Assembly (NCBI GenBank): GCA_036245805.1
Contig: BTRK01000003.1
Coordinates: 28,607,715 to 28,671,714 of the forward strand
Direction: 5' to 3'
DNA length: 64,000 bases
Origin: Pristionchus mayeri
Taxonomy: Eukaryota; Nematoda; Chromadorea; Rhabditida; Neodiplogasteridae
Part shown: in pieces, positions 1 through 11,400 of the stretch
Position numbering within the stretch: the first letter of the stretch is position 1
Layout of the letters: each line of letters opens with the position of its first letter
Translations under genes and position numbers: made by a program
The notes under the pieces: generated by a model
Told to the model about the DNA's origin: nothing
What the model saw: only the letters and a program-made list of their open reading frames with translations
The model's database searches: none

Positions 1-34
1 GCAAGCTAGCACTCTCTCTCTACCCCTGACTGAC

Positions 35-666
35 CTATCGCAAACTGGGGACTTTGAGTCATGGATGATCATCAATTGCGAGTTGTACTTAGGGCGTTTC
101 TCTGGAAAGGATCGAAATACCGTACCCATTCACTACTCGATCATCTCTCTCGTACCTGGTTCGGATCTGAGTCCATCGATGGGAGGCATTTCGGGAGGGC
201 AGAAGGGAGAAAGCTTGCCTGAGGAAGGGAGGGATTTAGATTAGATCGATTCCTTCCAGGGAATCAGACCCTGACTACCGCAGTACTCACCAACTCGATG
301 ACAGTCCCACGCCCATAATTCGGCCGCACTGACGAGGGGACGAGGATCCATTCGGAGACCTCTGCAGAGATCAAAGATCAGAGGGAAGGACAAAATATGT
401 CGAAAGAATCCTAGGAACGAAGAATGGAAACGTTACAAGGCAGAAACAAAAATGTTTTAGCATGAATGATCATAATAAGTCCTTAGAATAATCATCATAC
501 GATAGCAGAGTAGAGGGAGGGAGAGGGAGATGGGAAGAGGGTCGAGAGCGGGAGAGGCAGGGGTCAGAAGGAGAGAGAGAGAGTGAGGGAAGAGGGAGGG
601 GATGAGTACGGGTGCGAAACTTACTCCTTTCAGCGTTGATGATCTGAATTCCATGATAGGCCACGT
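35..666 (-). CDS. Unrecognised multi-exon gene, partial (continues past the left edge)
   Basis: Four exons chain in one frame on the minus strand: 625-666, 291-361, 156-218 and 35-99. The 3' splice sites are TCTCAG, CTGCAG, CCTCAG and CCAGAG; the 5' sites are GTAAGT, GTGAGT, GTACGA and GTCAGT. Phases fit at every junction (1+2, 0+0, 0+0), and the last exon leaves two bases, so the gene continues beyond base 1. Readable peptides include VSEWILVPSSVRPNYGRGTV and SQLMIIHDSKSPVCD. I do not recognise the family. The 5' end is also missing: no ATG exon is evident between 667 and the F-box gene at 1551. The exon chain is more likely real than chance because four splice pairs agree in phase, but the first 3' site choice in exon 35-99 (CCAG versus CCAGAG) is a guess made to keep the frame. 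Confidence 0.42.
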
Positions 667-876
667 CTGAGAAATTTAATATGGAATTTGAAAAGCATAA
701 TCTAAACAAAAAGAAAATTAAAAAGTTCACTTTAAGATCAAAGCGAATATGAAGTACGTTAGCATTAAAAACTCATTGAAAATAACTGTGCATCGATCTT
801 TTTGTATTTCAAAGATACATCGCACTGCTGGATTACTCTCGATTCGAAATTAATTACAATCAAAGAAGCAAAAAGA

Positions 877-949
877 TGCCACGAGCCGGGATCGAACCGG
901 CGACCTTTAGATCTTCAGTCTAACGCTCTCCCAACTGAGCTATCATGGC
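877..949 (-). tRNA. tRNA-Phe (anticodon GAA), copy 1
   Basis: A 73-nt cloverleaf reads on the minus strand. The 7-bp acceptor stem pairs fully with one G-T, the D arm carries AGTTGGGA, the anticodon loop is CTGAAGA and the T loop is TTCGATC, with discriminator A. No intron. It is identical base for base to the copy at 10800-10872, and the flanking DNA is also related, so the two copies come from a segmental duplication. The internal A and B boxes are intact, so this copy could be transcribed. Confidence 0.97.
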
Positions 950-974
950 AGATAGGTGCTTCCTTCCTGCTCAT

Positions 975-1072
975 CTTCACATGCTCCTTAAGCACTCTGA
1001 ACACGGCATCCATTTCCTCGGAAATGCGATAGATCATCACTCGAGCAGGATAGATCAGCGTATGTGAGGTAA
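975..1072 (-). pseudogene. Decayed copy of ECM29 exon 39
   Basis: This stretch matches ECM29 exon 39 (10901-11006) and lies at the same distance from tRNA-Phe as in the parent gene. Shared words include CACTCTGAACACGG and TAGATCAGCGTA. It is 98 nt instead of 106, an 8-nt net deletion that shifts the frame: the N-terminal part reads YADLS and the C-terminal part resumes as VMIYRISEEMDAVFRVLKEH in another frame. The 5' splice site that is GTGAGC in the parent is ATGAGC here, so it could not be spliced normally. No neighbouring ECM29 exons are recognisable around it. I read it as a dead duplicate fragment carried along with the tRNA gene. Confidence 0.8.
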
Positions 1073-1550
1073 CTGGAACCATCATTGAGAAAATTGCCTT
1101 GTTGATTGAGGATACGGTAAATAGAGTACTCCGTAAATTTCCAAAGGATCAAAGAACACTTGGACATCCTCATGGAACTATGGCAATAATGAAACAGACT
1201 TTACAACAGTCTGACCGATTTGGACTTGAAAGATATGACAGCGGGTATTCTAACCTCATACAAATCAAACTTGCATCAAATCAAGGAAACCAGGAATTTA
1301 TCTTCAACTAACTTGAACAACAGGGAACGCATAATAATGCCTCTTCAGTGAACATAATTATCTAGAGAGAGAGAAAAAAACAACGAACTATGTCGTATAC
1401 ATTTTATGTACATCGCATTGCAAATGCTACATTCTTGAATCTTCGGTTAAAGTAATGAAAAGTGTGTTGAGATAAGCAACAAAGTGGAACCTCGAGCCGT
1501 GACATGCACTAGAAGGCTTCACATGACAACACTTCTTCAGTGGATAGCAT

Positions 1551-2604
1551 TCAAAGATAAACAACTCTGTAACTCCAAGGGTGCTCTCGTTCGATATCGC
1601 AGGTGATCTTCAGATGGCCTTGAGTGATGAGAACAGCATCATCCTTGAAGCTGACCTGCAAAAGAAGAGTACACAGATCACAAATATGAGTACACAGATC
1701 ACAAATACAAATATGTATGGGGAAAAGGAGTTTCCTAAGAGGAGGTACTAATAAATGAGAGATAAACACATACGTTCACATGGTGCCAGGAAAAAATGCT
1801 GAGGAAATGTCCACGACCACGCTCTCCTTCTGATTCGATTCTCACATCTTTGAGATCCAGCAGTCGGTCGCGCATCGTCTACAAAGAAATAACATGAAAA
1901 AGGTTAACTTTATGAATACCTCATAAATCCACGTATATCCATCCATCAAGCCGTGACCTTCCTCTACCATAACTTCTTCCTTGTTCTTCACAATAGACTG
2001 TAGCTCGGAATCATTCAGATCCTGAAATTGCTCCATCAGCAATTACCGTGAGCTTTTAAACATTCACCGAAACGGAGAGAATGATCTTCTTCGCGTTGAG
2101 TTCTCCAATTGCATTGGCAGCTTTGTGATCGCGTCCTGACTATAAAGATATAAGGATCTCGTGGAGTAGGAGATGAAAATGCAATGCAGAAGACAAAAAA
2201 CTGGTGGTATTTACAGCCAGAATAGAATTCAAACTAACATTATAATGTACTTCATCGAAGAAAGAATTGTTTTTGATAAAGTCGAACTCCTCCTGTACAC
2301 TGGAGACGGGAATCTCCATTTCAACATCATTGCACGAGATTTTCACATTTCTTGAGATATCAGTCTAGAAAACATACGACTTAAAAACTGGTATCAATAC
2401 TAAAAAGAACGTACATAATGTTTTAGTAAGCAAGATTGTTCAAATAATGCTCACTTCTTTGACTTCGATGGAGGCGTAGTGGAACTTCACTCCCATCTCG
2501 ATTCCTCTCAATCTTCTGCTCACTCTCAACGCTCGACGACTTGCGAGATCGAGATGGGGATAGACTACGGAGATTATTTCATCCGGAAGGTCGAGAAAGG
2601 GAAA
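1551..2604 (-). CDS. Probable F-box domain protein, 5' end not resolved
   Basis: Six exons join in phase 0: 2455-2604, 2239-2364, 2068-2139, 1920-2021, 1774-1878 and 1551-1655 (660 nt, 219 codons plus stop). The first exon contains FPFLDLPDEIISVVYPHLDL followed by ASRRALRVSRRL, which fits the F-box consensus (LPxEL, LD, LRxVSRR). F-box proteins recruit substrates to SCF ubiquitin ligases through Skp1; nematodes have large, fast-evolving F-box families. The region after the F-box (exons 2 to 6) has no domain I can name. The frame upstream of the first exon has a TAG overlapping the TTTTTTAG 3' splice site, so an initiator exon must lie further right, between 2605 and about 2900, and was not found. 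Splice sites are conventional. The exon chain is solid; the family name rests on the F-box match alone. Confidence 0.55.
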
Positions 2605-3086
2605 CTAAAAAAATCATTATCGTGTCCAATCTGTGAACATAAAAAATTAAACAGGAAAATCGAGAAATTGCATGTAAAAAGCTCTCCTCGTCACCCGGCT
2701 GCAGCATAATGAAGAACAAGTCGAGAGAGGAACGAGAAGATTATGAAGTCTGGAAAATATATGACATCTCCATGGGTATGCAGACGAGACCTGAATAAAT
2801 CCTTACGGACATCGCACTTTAGATTGATAAAAGAATCCCCTCATCCCCATTGAGTTTAATTTCTCTCTGTGCCACCAGTGAGTGTAGAGGAAGGACTTGT
2901 CTGATCACCCATATCGAAACGACGTAAAACGAATTGGTGTTGACAATATACGTTAAACGTGGAGAGAAATTTCAGGAGTTAGATTCTAGACAGAGATCGA
3001 AAAGTCATGCTGCGCAAATATTTTAAAATTTTTAATAATTTTATTTTAGAGAAAAACGTGCCGCTTTTTGATGATTCTGATTATTC
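2605..3086. other. Non-coding stretch upstream of the F-box gene
   Basis: About 480 bases with no convincing exon. The missing first exon and promoter of the F-box gene should lie here, and the 5' truncation point of the RTE element lies near its right end. I see no tRNA, repeat array or clear promoter element. Confidence 0.4.
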
Positions 3087-4880
3087 TTGATCGATCATCA
3101 TGATCCCCTCTATCCAACGGTGTATCACTGTTTACTTGTCAACAGGGCGCTTAGGGAGTCGTTTAAAAACGACCGGGATAAGGCCCTCCTTTCCTACGTA
3201 GACGAGGCCATTGCGCTTGGGAAAAGTTACAAAAGGGCAACTAGCAATTTAGCAATTGGGAGGGATAGAATTTCACGCATTAGGGACGGTAATGGGAACT
3301 TAGTCTTCACTCAAACGGGCATAGAGGAGGCTTTCCAATCTTTTTACAATGCTCTCTATTGTGGGGATGGAGGGGTTGGATACCGCGAGGAGATAGCAAG
3401 GGATCCTTTCGTTCCCATCGTAGAAGCCGAAGTCGATCAAATACTTCGGTATTTCAAATCAGGCAAAGCTCCGGGAAGGGATGGTATCACAGGTGAAATG
3501 CTCCGGGTGGGGGTAGATCAGTTAGTTCCCACTCTCACCAATTTCTTTAACAACATCATTTTGGGTTCTATTCCTCTGGGATTTGGGGATTCTCGCACAA
3601 TTCTTCTACCAAAATCTGGGGATCCAACTCTTACAAAAAACTACAGACCTATTAGTCTGCTTCCTGTTTTGCAGAAAGCGCTAACTGGGCTGCTCAACAA
3701 GAGGTATGGATCGGTACTGGATGGAAATAGAAGCTGGGAACAGATGGGATTCAGACGTGGTCATTCCACAGTTGACGCTATCCACACTCTAAAGTCTGTC
3801 ATTGCTCACTGTGTCGACTATAGGCTGCCGATCTATCTGCTTTTTGTAGACATTTCGAAGGCCTTTGACAGTGTATGCACAGAAGCGGTGTTCAAGGCGA
3901 TAGAGTTAGAAGGGATTCCCTCGGAAGTCGTTTCTTTCCTCGCAAGCCTTTCCCAGGAAAGTAGAAACGTGGTGGTGGTTAATGGCAAGGAGGTCAACAT
4001 AAAGGTGGGAAGGGGTGTGCGACAAGGTGATTGTTTGTCACCCAGGCTATTCACTGCGGTTCTAGATATGGCATTCCGTCGGCTAAATTGGGCAAATAAG
4101 GGAGTAAGTATCAATGGTCGGTTTCTGTCCCATATTCTTTTTGCTGATGATGCCGTACTCATTTCTCACGATGAACGACAGATTCAGACGATGGGAAGGG
4201 AATTAGAGCGTGTACTTGCTACAGTGGGATTGGGTCTCAATGGCGATAAAACTGTCGGAATGAGTTCCAAGCCTGATCCAAGGGATGTAAGAATAGGAGG
4301 AAAAGTAGTAAAATTACAAGATAAGGTGGTCTACTCGGGAAGCGCAATCGCAGTCAGCGGAAACGATGACTGTGAAATCACCCGACGCATTCAAGCTGGT
4401 TTTGGTGCTTTCCACAAACACCGCACTTTTCTTATCAACAAGGGTATTCCAATGGCACATAAACGTCGGCTTTTCAACGGCTGCATACTTCCCGCTGTGG
4501 TTTACGGTTGTGAATGTTGGGCTCTGACCAAAGCACAAATGAATCGATTATCGGTGGCTCAAAGAAAAATGGAGCGTTGGATGGTTGGCTGTACTGTGCT
4601 CGATCATGTCTCTAATGAGCGGTTGCGAGATTCAACTAGAGCTCAGGACTTCGTTCACACTGCTCAGAAAAGGAAATGGTTTTGGTTGCATAAGATCGCG
4701 AATGATGATTGCCGGAAGTGGAGCCGATCTGTGATCGAATGGATTCCGCGGAGAAAGAGGAGACGCGGCCGCCCAATCACGAGATGGAGGGACTCTTTCC
4801 GCAAAGCAACAGGCCCAAATTTTCTCAATCAAGCACGAAGCTCTAACTGGAACACCATGCACATCAGAGCTCTCGCATGA
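3087..4880 (+). CDS. RTE-type non-LTR retrotransposon reverse transcriptase, 5'-truncated ORF
   Basis: An uninterrupted 597-codon frame carries a full reverse transcriptase core: GKAPGRDGITGEMLR, NYRPISLLPV, EQMGFRRGHSTVDAI, FVDISKAFDSV, GVRQGDCLSP and the catalytic box FADDAVLIS near residue 352. The C-terminal part contains VVYGCECWALTK and a basic stretch RRRGRPITRWRD, typical of RTE-clade ORFs. RTE proteins also have an N-terminal APE-type endonuclease; it is missing here, as the frame begins in the linker between endonuclease and RT. The first ATG is therefore arbitrary. The enzyme would copy element RNA by target-primed reverse transcription. The lack of stop codons suggests a recent insertion, but the copy is dead on arrival through 5' truncation. 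Confidence 0.9.
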   Translation: MIDHHDPLYPTVYHCLLVNRALRESFKNDRDKALLSYVDEAIALGKSYKRATSNLAIGRDRISRIRDGNGNLVFTQTGIEEAFQSFYNALYCGDGGVGYREEIARDPFVPIVEAEVDQILRYFKSGKAPGRDGITGEMLRVGVDQLVPTLTNFFNNIILGSIPLGFGDSRTILLPKSGDPTLTKNYRPISLLPVLQKALTGLLNKRYGSVLDGNRSWEQMGFRRGHSTVDAIHTLKSVIAHCVDYRLPIYLLFVDISKAFDSVCTEAVFKAIELEGIPSEVVSFLASLSQESRNVVVVNGKEVNIKVGRGVRQGDCLSPRLFTAVLDMAFRRLNWANKGVSINGRFLSHILFADDAVLISHDERQIQTMGRELERVLATVGLGLNGDKTVGMSSKPDPRDVRIGGKVVKLQDKVVYSGSAIAVSGNDDCEITRRIQAGFGAFHKHRTFLINKGIPMAHKRRLFNGCILPAVVYGCECWALTKAQMNRLSVAQRKMERWMVGCTVLDHVSNERLRDSTRAQDFVHTAQKRKWFWLHKIANDDCRKWSRSVIEWIPRRKRRRGRPITRWRDSFRKATGPNFLNQARSSNWNTMHIRALA

Positions 4881-4945
4881 TCTCCCGAGAATCTAATAAC
4901 CTCTAGATAAATGTGTTAAAATCGTAAAATCGTAAATCACTGTTT
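3087..4945 (+). mobile_element. 5'-truncated RTE-like LINE copy
   Basis: The element covers the RT frame plus a short 3' tail. The tail ends in two to three copies of an AAAATCGT-like word near 4916-4942, which would fit the short tandem repeats that end RTE elements. No target-site duplication is recognisable, so both ends are approximate. It lies between the F-box gene and the 3' end of ECM29, opposite in orientation to both. Confidence 0.75.
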
Positions 4946-5328
4946 ATATTTTTCTCATCGCGGGGTAAAATATACATGTCCGCGAATCATAACGTGAAAA
5001 TTGGATTTTGAGACTTCGGCAAGTATTTCTAAGCGGCGGCACGTTTTCCCAGAACGGGACCACGTTTTTATTTATTCATACTACTGGGCCGATAATTCGA
5101 TTAAAAATGTTCGATGTGTTTGCTAATGGAGGGTACGTTTTTAGACATGTCGATATTTACATGCTTTACGATCTATGATTCTAGAGTTAGATTTTCTGTT
5201 GCAAAATCGATACCGTCGCTGCACTCTATCTCAATAACAGTGAAAGGATGTATAGTATTAGTGCTGAACAGAGACAGATGGACCAGACAACACACAAGCA
5301 CCTGACATCCCTCTCTTCGATAAACATC

Positions 5329-5338
5329 TTTATTTATT
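5329..5338 (-). terminator. Overlapping AATAAA poly(A) signals of ECM29
   Basis: Two overlapping AATAAA hexamers read on the minus strand about 150 nt after the ECM29 stop codon. This is the first canonical signal downstream of the gene. Confidence 0.7.
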
Positions 5339-5480
5339 CAGTGATAAATACATAGAACATGATCCACTTGGGATACAAACCGAGTAATGCATACAATAAT
5401 AATCACTTACATTAATGAGACGAATAAATAAATAAAATACAGCTGTACAAGAACAGTCGCCCTGTCATCTACCGATGCAA

Positions 5481-8400
5481 TCACTGCAGCTTCTCCAGCA
5501 CTCCCAACTCCTTGGGGAGTCCTCCCTCGAATGACTCGAGTGCACTTCGCAGCTGCTGCAACTGCTGCAGCTGCACTTGACCCGTCCCACGCAACTCCCC
5601 CAGTCGACGGACGATCTGTAGAGAAAGGAGCAATTAGTGAAGTGCACGAGTCACGGGCCAATGAGTGAAGTTCACCCCTCACCACGAGTGCATTCACAGC
5701 CGCCGTTCTCCTCTGCGACGCCGCCATCTCTGCTGCAAACTCGACGAGGGCGAGGCACGCCGTCGACCACTCGGCTGCAGCCGACCAGCACGGTCTGCAA
5801 GGAAGGGTTACTGTAGATACCGTACTCCCTCTACCGTACTCCTTCCCTTCCCACTCACTTCTCCAGCAGTGTCTCCAACGACGCGACGACGCTCTGCTTC
5901 ACTCGGTAGAACACCACTGGACTCGCCAGAGTCTCCGAGATGAAGTCAATGCACACACGGAGGTCGTCGCCTGATAATAAGATAATCGATTACCGTAAAA
6001 TAGATGATTACAGTACTCCTCAACCTACGATGCCCGTACCTTCTCTGTATGCTCCCATGAGCACTCCGATCACTCCGATGGCCTCAGCCAGTCTCTTGTT
6101 CCTCACTGCACTCAACTCGGCGGGACTCATGTCTGCCTGTCCCACTTCTTCCTCCGACGACGTTCCATCTTCGTCCGCAGCCTTCGATCTGTAAGGCATA
6201 CCGTCATCTACAGTAATTTCAAGTACAATCTTAATCGATCTCTACCGTACCCTCTCTTTCCCTCCTTCTCCAGTCGCTTCTTCAGTAGATCGAGTGTGAT
6301 CTCGGCTGCCTCCGTGTGGAACATTGTAGAGGAGAATTGAGCAAGAGCCTCAAGTGAAAAAATAAAGTTCACTGCTATAAATTGCTGTTTAGATTAACCA
6401 ACTAATAAAAAAATATTCGCTGGTTAGGAGAAAATCTTGTTCTCAATCACTCTAAATATGGCGAATATTTAGAGCAAAGGTAGGTCCTTGCCTCTAAGTA
6501 AGATCGATCCTTCAAGAGGTTGCAATTCCATCATCCTAATTAATCCTCACCTTCAACCCAGCGAGACTCTGCACTTTCGATCGTCGCTTTGCCTCTCTCG
6601 TTAGCACTTCCAATGTCTGCGAGTGAGCAAATTAGAGGTTTACTGTATCCCCCACATTATCCACTACAGTATGTCCCCCCCTTTCAACCGTACTTCCTTG
6701 ATCTCCTTCTCTCCCATCTTCGCCGTCAATTCTCCTCTCGAATTCTCGATCAACTTCTCAATCGCCTGAAGGATTCGTTCCTTTCCAGTCCAGTATCGTC
6801 CGTTGAGGAATCCGAGCAGAGACGATAACAAGGATACTGTAATAAAGAAATCAATACATTACCATTACCGCGACTCTTCAATCGATAATCTACAGTACTC
6901 GTTCTCTCAGCGCTCATCTGTCCCGGCACAGCGACCACCTCCTTGAGCATGGCTGCTGCCTGAATCGACAATGTCCCTCACTTCAGTTGCCTGACTTTAA
7001 ACAGTAAGCTATCGTTCATCAATATACTCCTATCAATACAGTACCCGCCCGTACCTGTGCCCTGACTGCCCACACTTGGTTCTCGGTAAGTATTTGAATG
7101 GCGGCAGTGACGATCTCCTCTCCGTACATCCTCACAGCAGTCTCCGTCGAGGGAACCATCTCTCCCCACAATTCCACCCATGCTGCACACTTCTTCTGAG
7201 ACTCCTCGTCTCCCTTGATCGCTCAAATGAGAGAGGAGGAGTAATTGCGAAGGAGTAATGCAATTCGTGGATATCCCCTTTCGTCCCAACTTATCAATCG
7301 TCCTTTCAAAAGATTGAAGAAATAACTAGGCGATTTAGAAGAGAGTAGCTTATAAATTCGCACTAGTAGCGTTTTCGAAAAACAACAGGTTCTCTTCTAT
7401 CGACTAAAGTAGCCACTCACGTTCCTGGCAGGTCTCCATGAGTACGTAGGGGACGATGGCAGCAGAGTGGCCAGTGAGTGCATCGGGAGCATTCGCAGAG
7501 AGAGACTTGAGCAGATTTCGAACTGCGATCTTCTTGTCTTCTGCAAAGGGAATTGATTACACTTCAAAGCCAGCACCAGAAATCAGAAAGAAGAAACTAC
7601 ACAAACTGTGCAGTAGATTATGAGCCACAAATTGTCATGCCGAAAGAGAAAATTAATTTTGTTCTTCAGACGATACTGATTCCTTCCAGGAACGAGAGCA
7701 ATTGTCTCCATATTTTCCACACTTCCCTCCACATTAACCCCTCCCTAAGGGGAGCCTCCCTTCTTCCCTCACTCACCCTCGCTTCCAATGAGCAGTTCTC
7801 TCGCCTCTATCAGCAATGCTCCCATCTGAGCAGACCCGGAGAATCTGCAGATAACATCTTATTATGTTGTCTAATGAAAAAAGTTTTCTATTAACCGAAA
7901 TAACGCCAAGTTCTACTTGTTCGTATTACAGAAATTAATTTCTGAGTTTCTTCCTTCTCCTCTCATCTCACCTCGCCAGATAGCTGAGAGCAGACGAGAA
8001 TTGCTTCCTCACACTCGGATTTCTGTCTCGGAGAGACGACGTGCGGAGAGCGGAGAACAGCTTCACTGCAAGGAGAAGGGGAGTCGACTTTGATCGTTCT
8101 GACCCCCATCTACCCTATCCTATTATCGCTTCCTTCCTCACCACAGACAGCGGGGCAATCCATCATCAGTTGCGGTGCTTGGATGCAGAAATGAGTGACG
8201 AGTTGAGCAGCCGCCGTCCGAGTTGACACCTGCACATTTATCAGCACTCTTTATTCAATTTATCAACCAAGAATGTATGAAATTCTTCGAATAAAGAACA
8301 AAGAAAATGTTTTGTTTGAAAGAAGATAGGGAAACGTACGCCGACACTGTTCCTCAACTGCTCTGCGAGTCTTCCCTGCAGTCCCTCCAATTCCTCCTTT

Positions 8401-11400
8401 CCCACATGGGGGAGAAGTTGCTGTGCTGCGTGCATGAGAGAGGAGGAACCAGCCAGACGAGCACGAGCATCGTCCAGCTGAGAGAGGAGGGAGATAGGGA
8501 ACGATTGGATCAGAAACAAAGAATGATTCTATTGGGGTGTCCGGAAAGTTCTTACAATTTTTTGTTTTTATTTTTTATTCAATGCTTTACAATTCTCAGT
8601 GACCAATGTATGCCCCCTTCTTTCTCACTACCTCCCTCCAGCGATTGGGCAGGGTCTCGATTCCTCTCTTAAAGAATGCGGGTTTCTTCGAGACCGCCCA
8701 GTTCACGAAAGCCCTCACAACTTCATCTCGATTCTTGAACTTCTTTCCTTTGCAGAAATCAGAGAGAGAGCGGAAGCAGTGGTAGTCACATGGGGAGAGA
8801 TCCGGGGAATACGGTGGATGGGGAATCCTCTCGATCTTCAGCTCGTCCATTTTCTTCTGGGTCATCTTCGCTCGATGTGGGCGAGCATTGTCCATCAGAA
8901 GAAGAATTTTGCCCTGGTTCAGGAGTCTGGGAGGGACTCTGATCGCTACATCTTCCAGTTGTTCAGAGAAGAGGTCGGCATTGATGCTGGTGCCAGGGGC
9001 GGGGATCTCTCAGTAGATGGGACCGAGCACTGAGAATAAGAAGCAGAGGAGTTCCTTCTTTCCGTGATCTTCCTTCTTCGGGACGGGCGTGGGCTTCTCA
9101 TCTGCATCCACCCATTGCAGTCTCCTCACAGGGTTATCGTACGTGATCCACTTCTCATCTGTAGCGATGATGGAATTGACCCATCGAAGATTGGATCTAC
9201 GATGGAGTAATTCCCGACAGACTTGAACACGATTTTTCAGCTGTTCGGGGGAGAGGTCATGGGGAATCACTTGTGGGAGTTTCGGCTTCTTCCCAGATCG
9301 ATGGAGGATATCGGACACCGTTGATCTGGGAGTACCAGTATCCTTCTTCAACTCACGCACACTGGCCATGGGCTTGCGCTTCAGTGTGCGGAGAACGAGA
9401 GGCTGATCGAGGGAGGGAGGGCGTCCAGAGCGGGGTTGATCATCGAGACCAAACTCCCCTTTCTTGAAGCGGGAGAACCACTTATAGCAGAAGGGTATGG
9501 AGGGGGCGTCAGCTCCTTCCGACTGGGCCAGGGCAGAGTGGGCCTCCTTCACGGATCGGCCAAGACGGTAGTAATGAAGTAAAACTGCTCGGAGGTAGAG
9601 ATGGGAGTCCATCACAAAAATCAATGTAGCAACTAGGAGACTGATTAAATCATCTCACTACTCAACGTCAGAATGATGCAATACATTGTTGACAAACAGA
9701 TTGCGCAATCACTGCATCTGATCGCGAACTGACTTTTTTCCGAAGCATTATACGAACTTTCCGGACACCCCAATACATTACTGACACACTAAGACACATT
9801 AAAGTAAAGTTGTTTGCTTTTGTAAGTCTTAATATTTGTCGTGGAAAAGCTATCCAAGGTAAATCATAACAAGAAGTATTGTAGTTGCAACTCACATCTT
9901 CCAGATCTCTCGCATCTGCTCTCACTGCGACGTAGTTGAGCTGCCATGGTTCGATCTCTGAATGCAGCCGTTATACAGTGACAACAGACTGATGGGGAGC
10001 GATTGCCTATGGATGAGAGAATGCCCACCCGATATGGCATCCAGTAGACAGGGCACGACTTGGGCGATGAATGGCTTCATTTGCTTGCCACACTGCGCAG
10101 AGAGATCCACCAGCAGGAGCAGACTGAGATTTGTTCATCATTAATATTTAATTATTTGTCGGAAACATCTCCGACAAGCAGTCAACGTCGATGTGATAAA
10201 AGCGATTGCTCTAGCAAGGCAGTGTAACGATCTCAGGAACTCCAAGCACAACCCTCCTATCATCCGATGTAGTCTAGTGGTTATGATTTGCGGCTCTCAC
10301 CCGCAAGGCCCGGGTTCGATTCCCGGCATCGGAACAAGTGTTTTGCAACACTCACCAGAACTGTTTGTTCTTCGGGATCGGAGCATGGGCAGCTCCGTCA
10401 ACGAGGGCTGGCAGAAGAGGACCGAGGAGGGCAGAAGATCTGAAAAAATGTGAACCTGGAGTGAATAGTTGGATTGAGAGATTTGTTCAATGGATTGTCC
10501 AAAAAAATGAGAGCGAAGTAGCTCTGTAGACTATCACAACTATCATTCAGAAGGGAGATTTTGAAACAGCATTGAGATCGGTTAATTCTTCTAATTCATT
10601 GATTGGTTTATCCAGGCAGTTAACAAAAATATTCAATACTACTGACATATAAATTCAAAATTGGACAAAAATTGCCTACCTCTGAGGGTTGCTCGATCCA
10701 GCCTCATTCAGACACGCCTTCCGTATGGCCATTGCAGCGCGATCAGCTGCCTTTCGAACTGATTCCTACAATTTCCAGAGGATTAAAATGAGCAAAAGAT
10801 GCCACGAGCCGGGATCGAACCGGCGACCTTTAGATCTTCAGTCTAACGCTCTCCCAACTGAGCTATCATGGCTGATGATGTTCCCTCCGTCCTAGCTCAC
10901 CTTCACGTCGTCCTGCACTCTGAACACGGTGGCCAGAGTATCGGGAAGGCGATCGATCATAGTTTGGGTGCTATGGCCAGAGAGTAGATCAGCGTACGCG
11001 AGACAACTGAAATCGATGATATTGCTACATTATCATGAATCGACAGATTTCCAACAAACAATTGATTGAATGAGAATATCGCATAGTTCTTCTCTCCTTC
11101 GAAAGATCAAAGATCATTCCTCACCTTGACTCCCTCACTCTCCACTCGGGATGAGTGAGAGTGGGCGTGATCTCTGCAGCTATCGCATCTGCGAATTCAT
11201 CCACCTCAAATTACAAAATTAAAATATACTCTATGTCGATTTTTTTCTTTGTCGATATTGGTCTTTCGATTTCCCGTTTCATTCGCCTTCCTAATAGCCC
11301 ACCACTAGATCAATCAGATCGTAATAATCAAGATTATTATCCCCACTGGCCATCTTTCTGGTTCGTTCCCCCCTTCGATCTTAGACATCGGAAGTCTTGG

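Noticed and set aside
802..1032. Plus-strand frames across the two tRNA-Phe genes (also 10689-10895)
   Set aside because: They translate the antisense of tRNA genes, a common false ORF.
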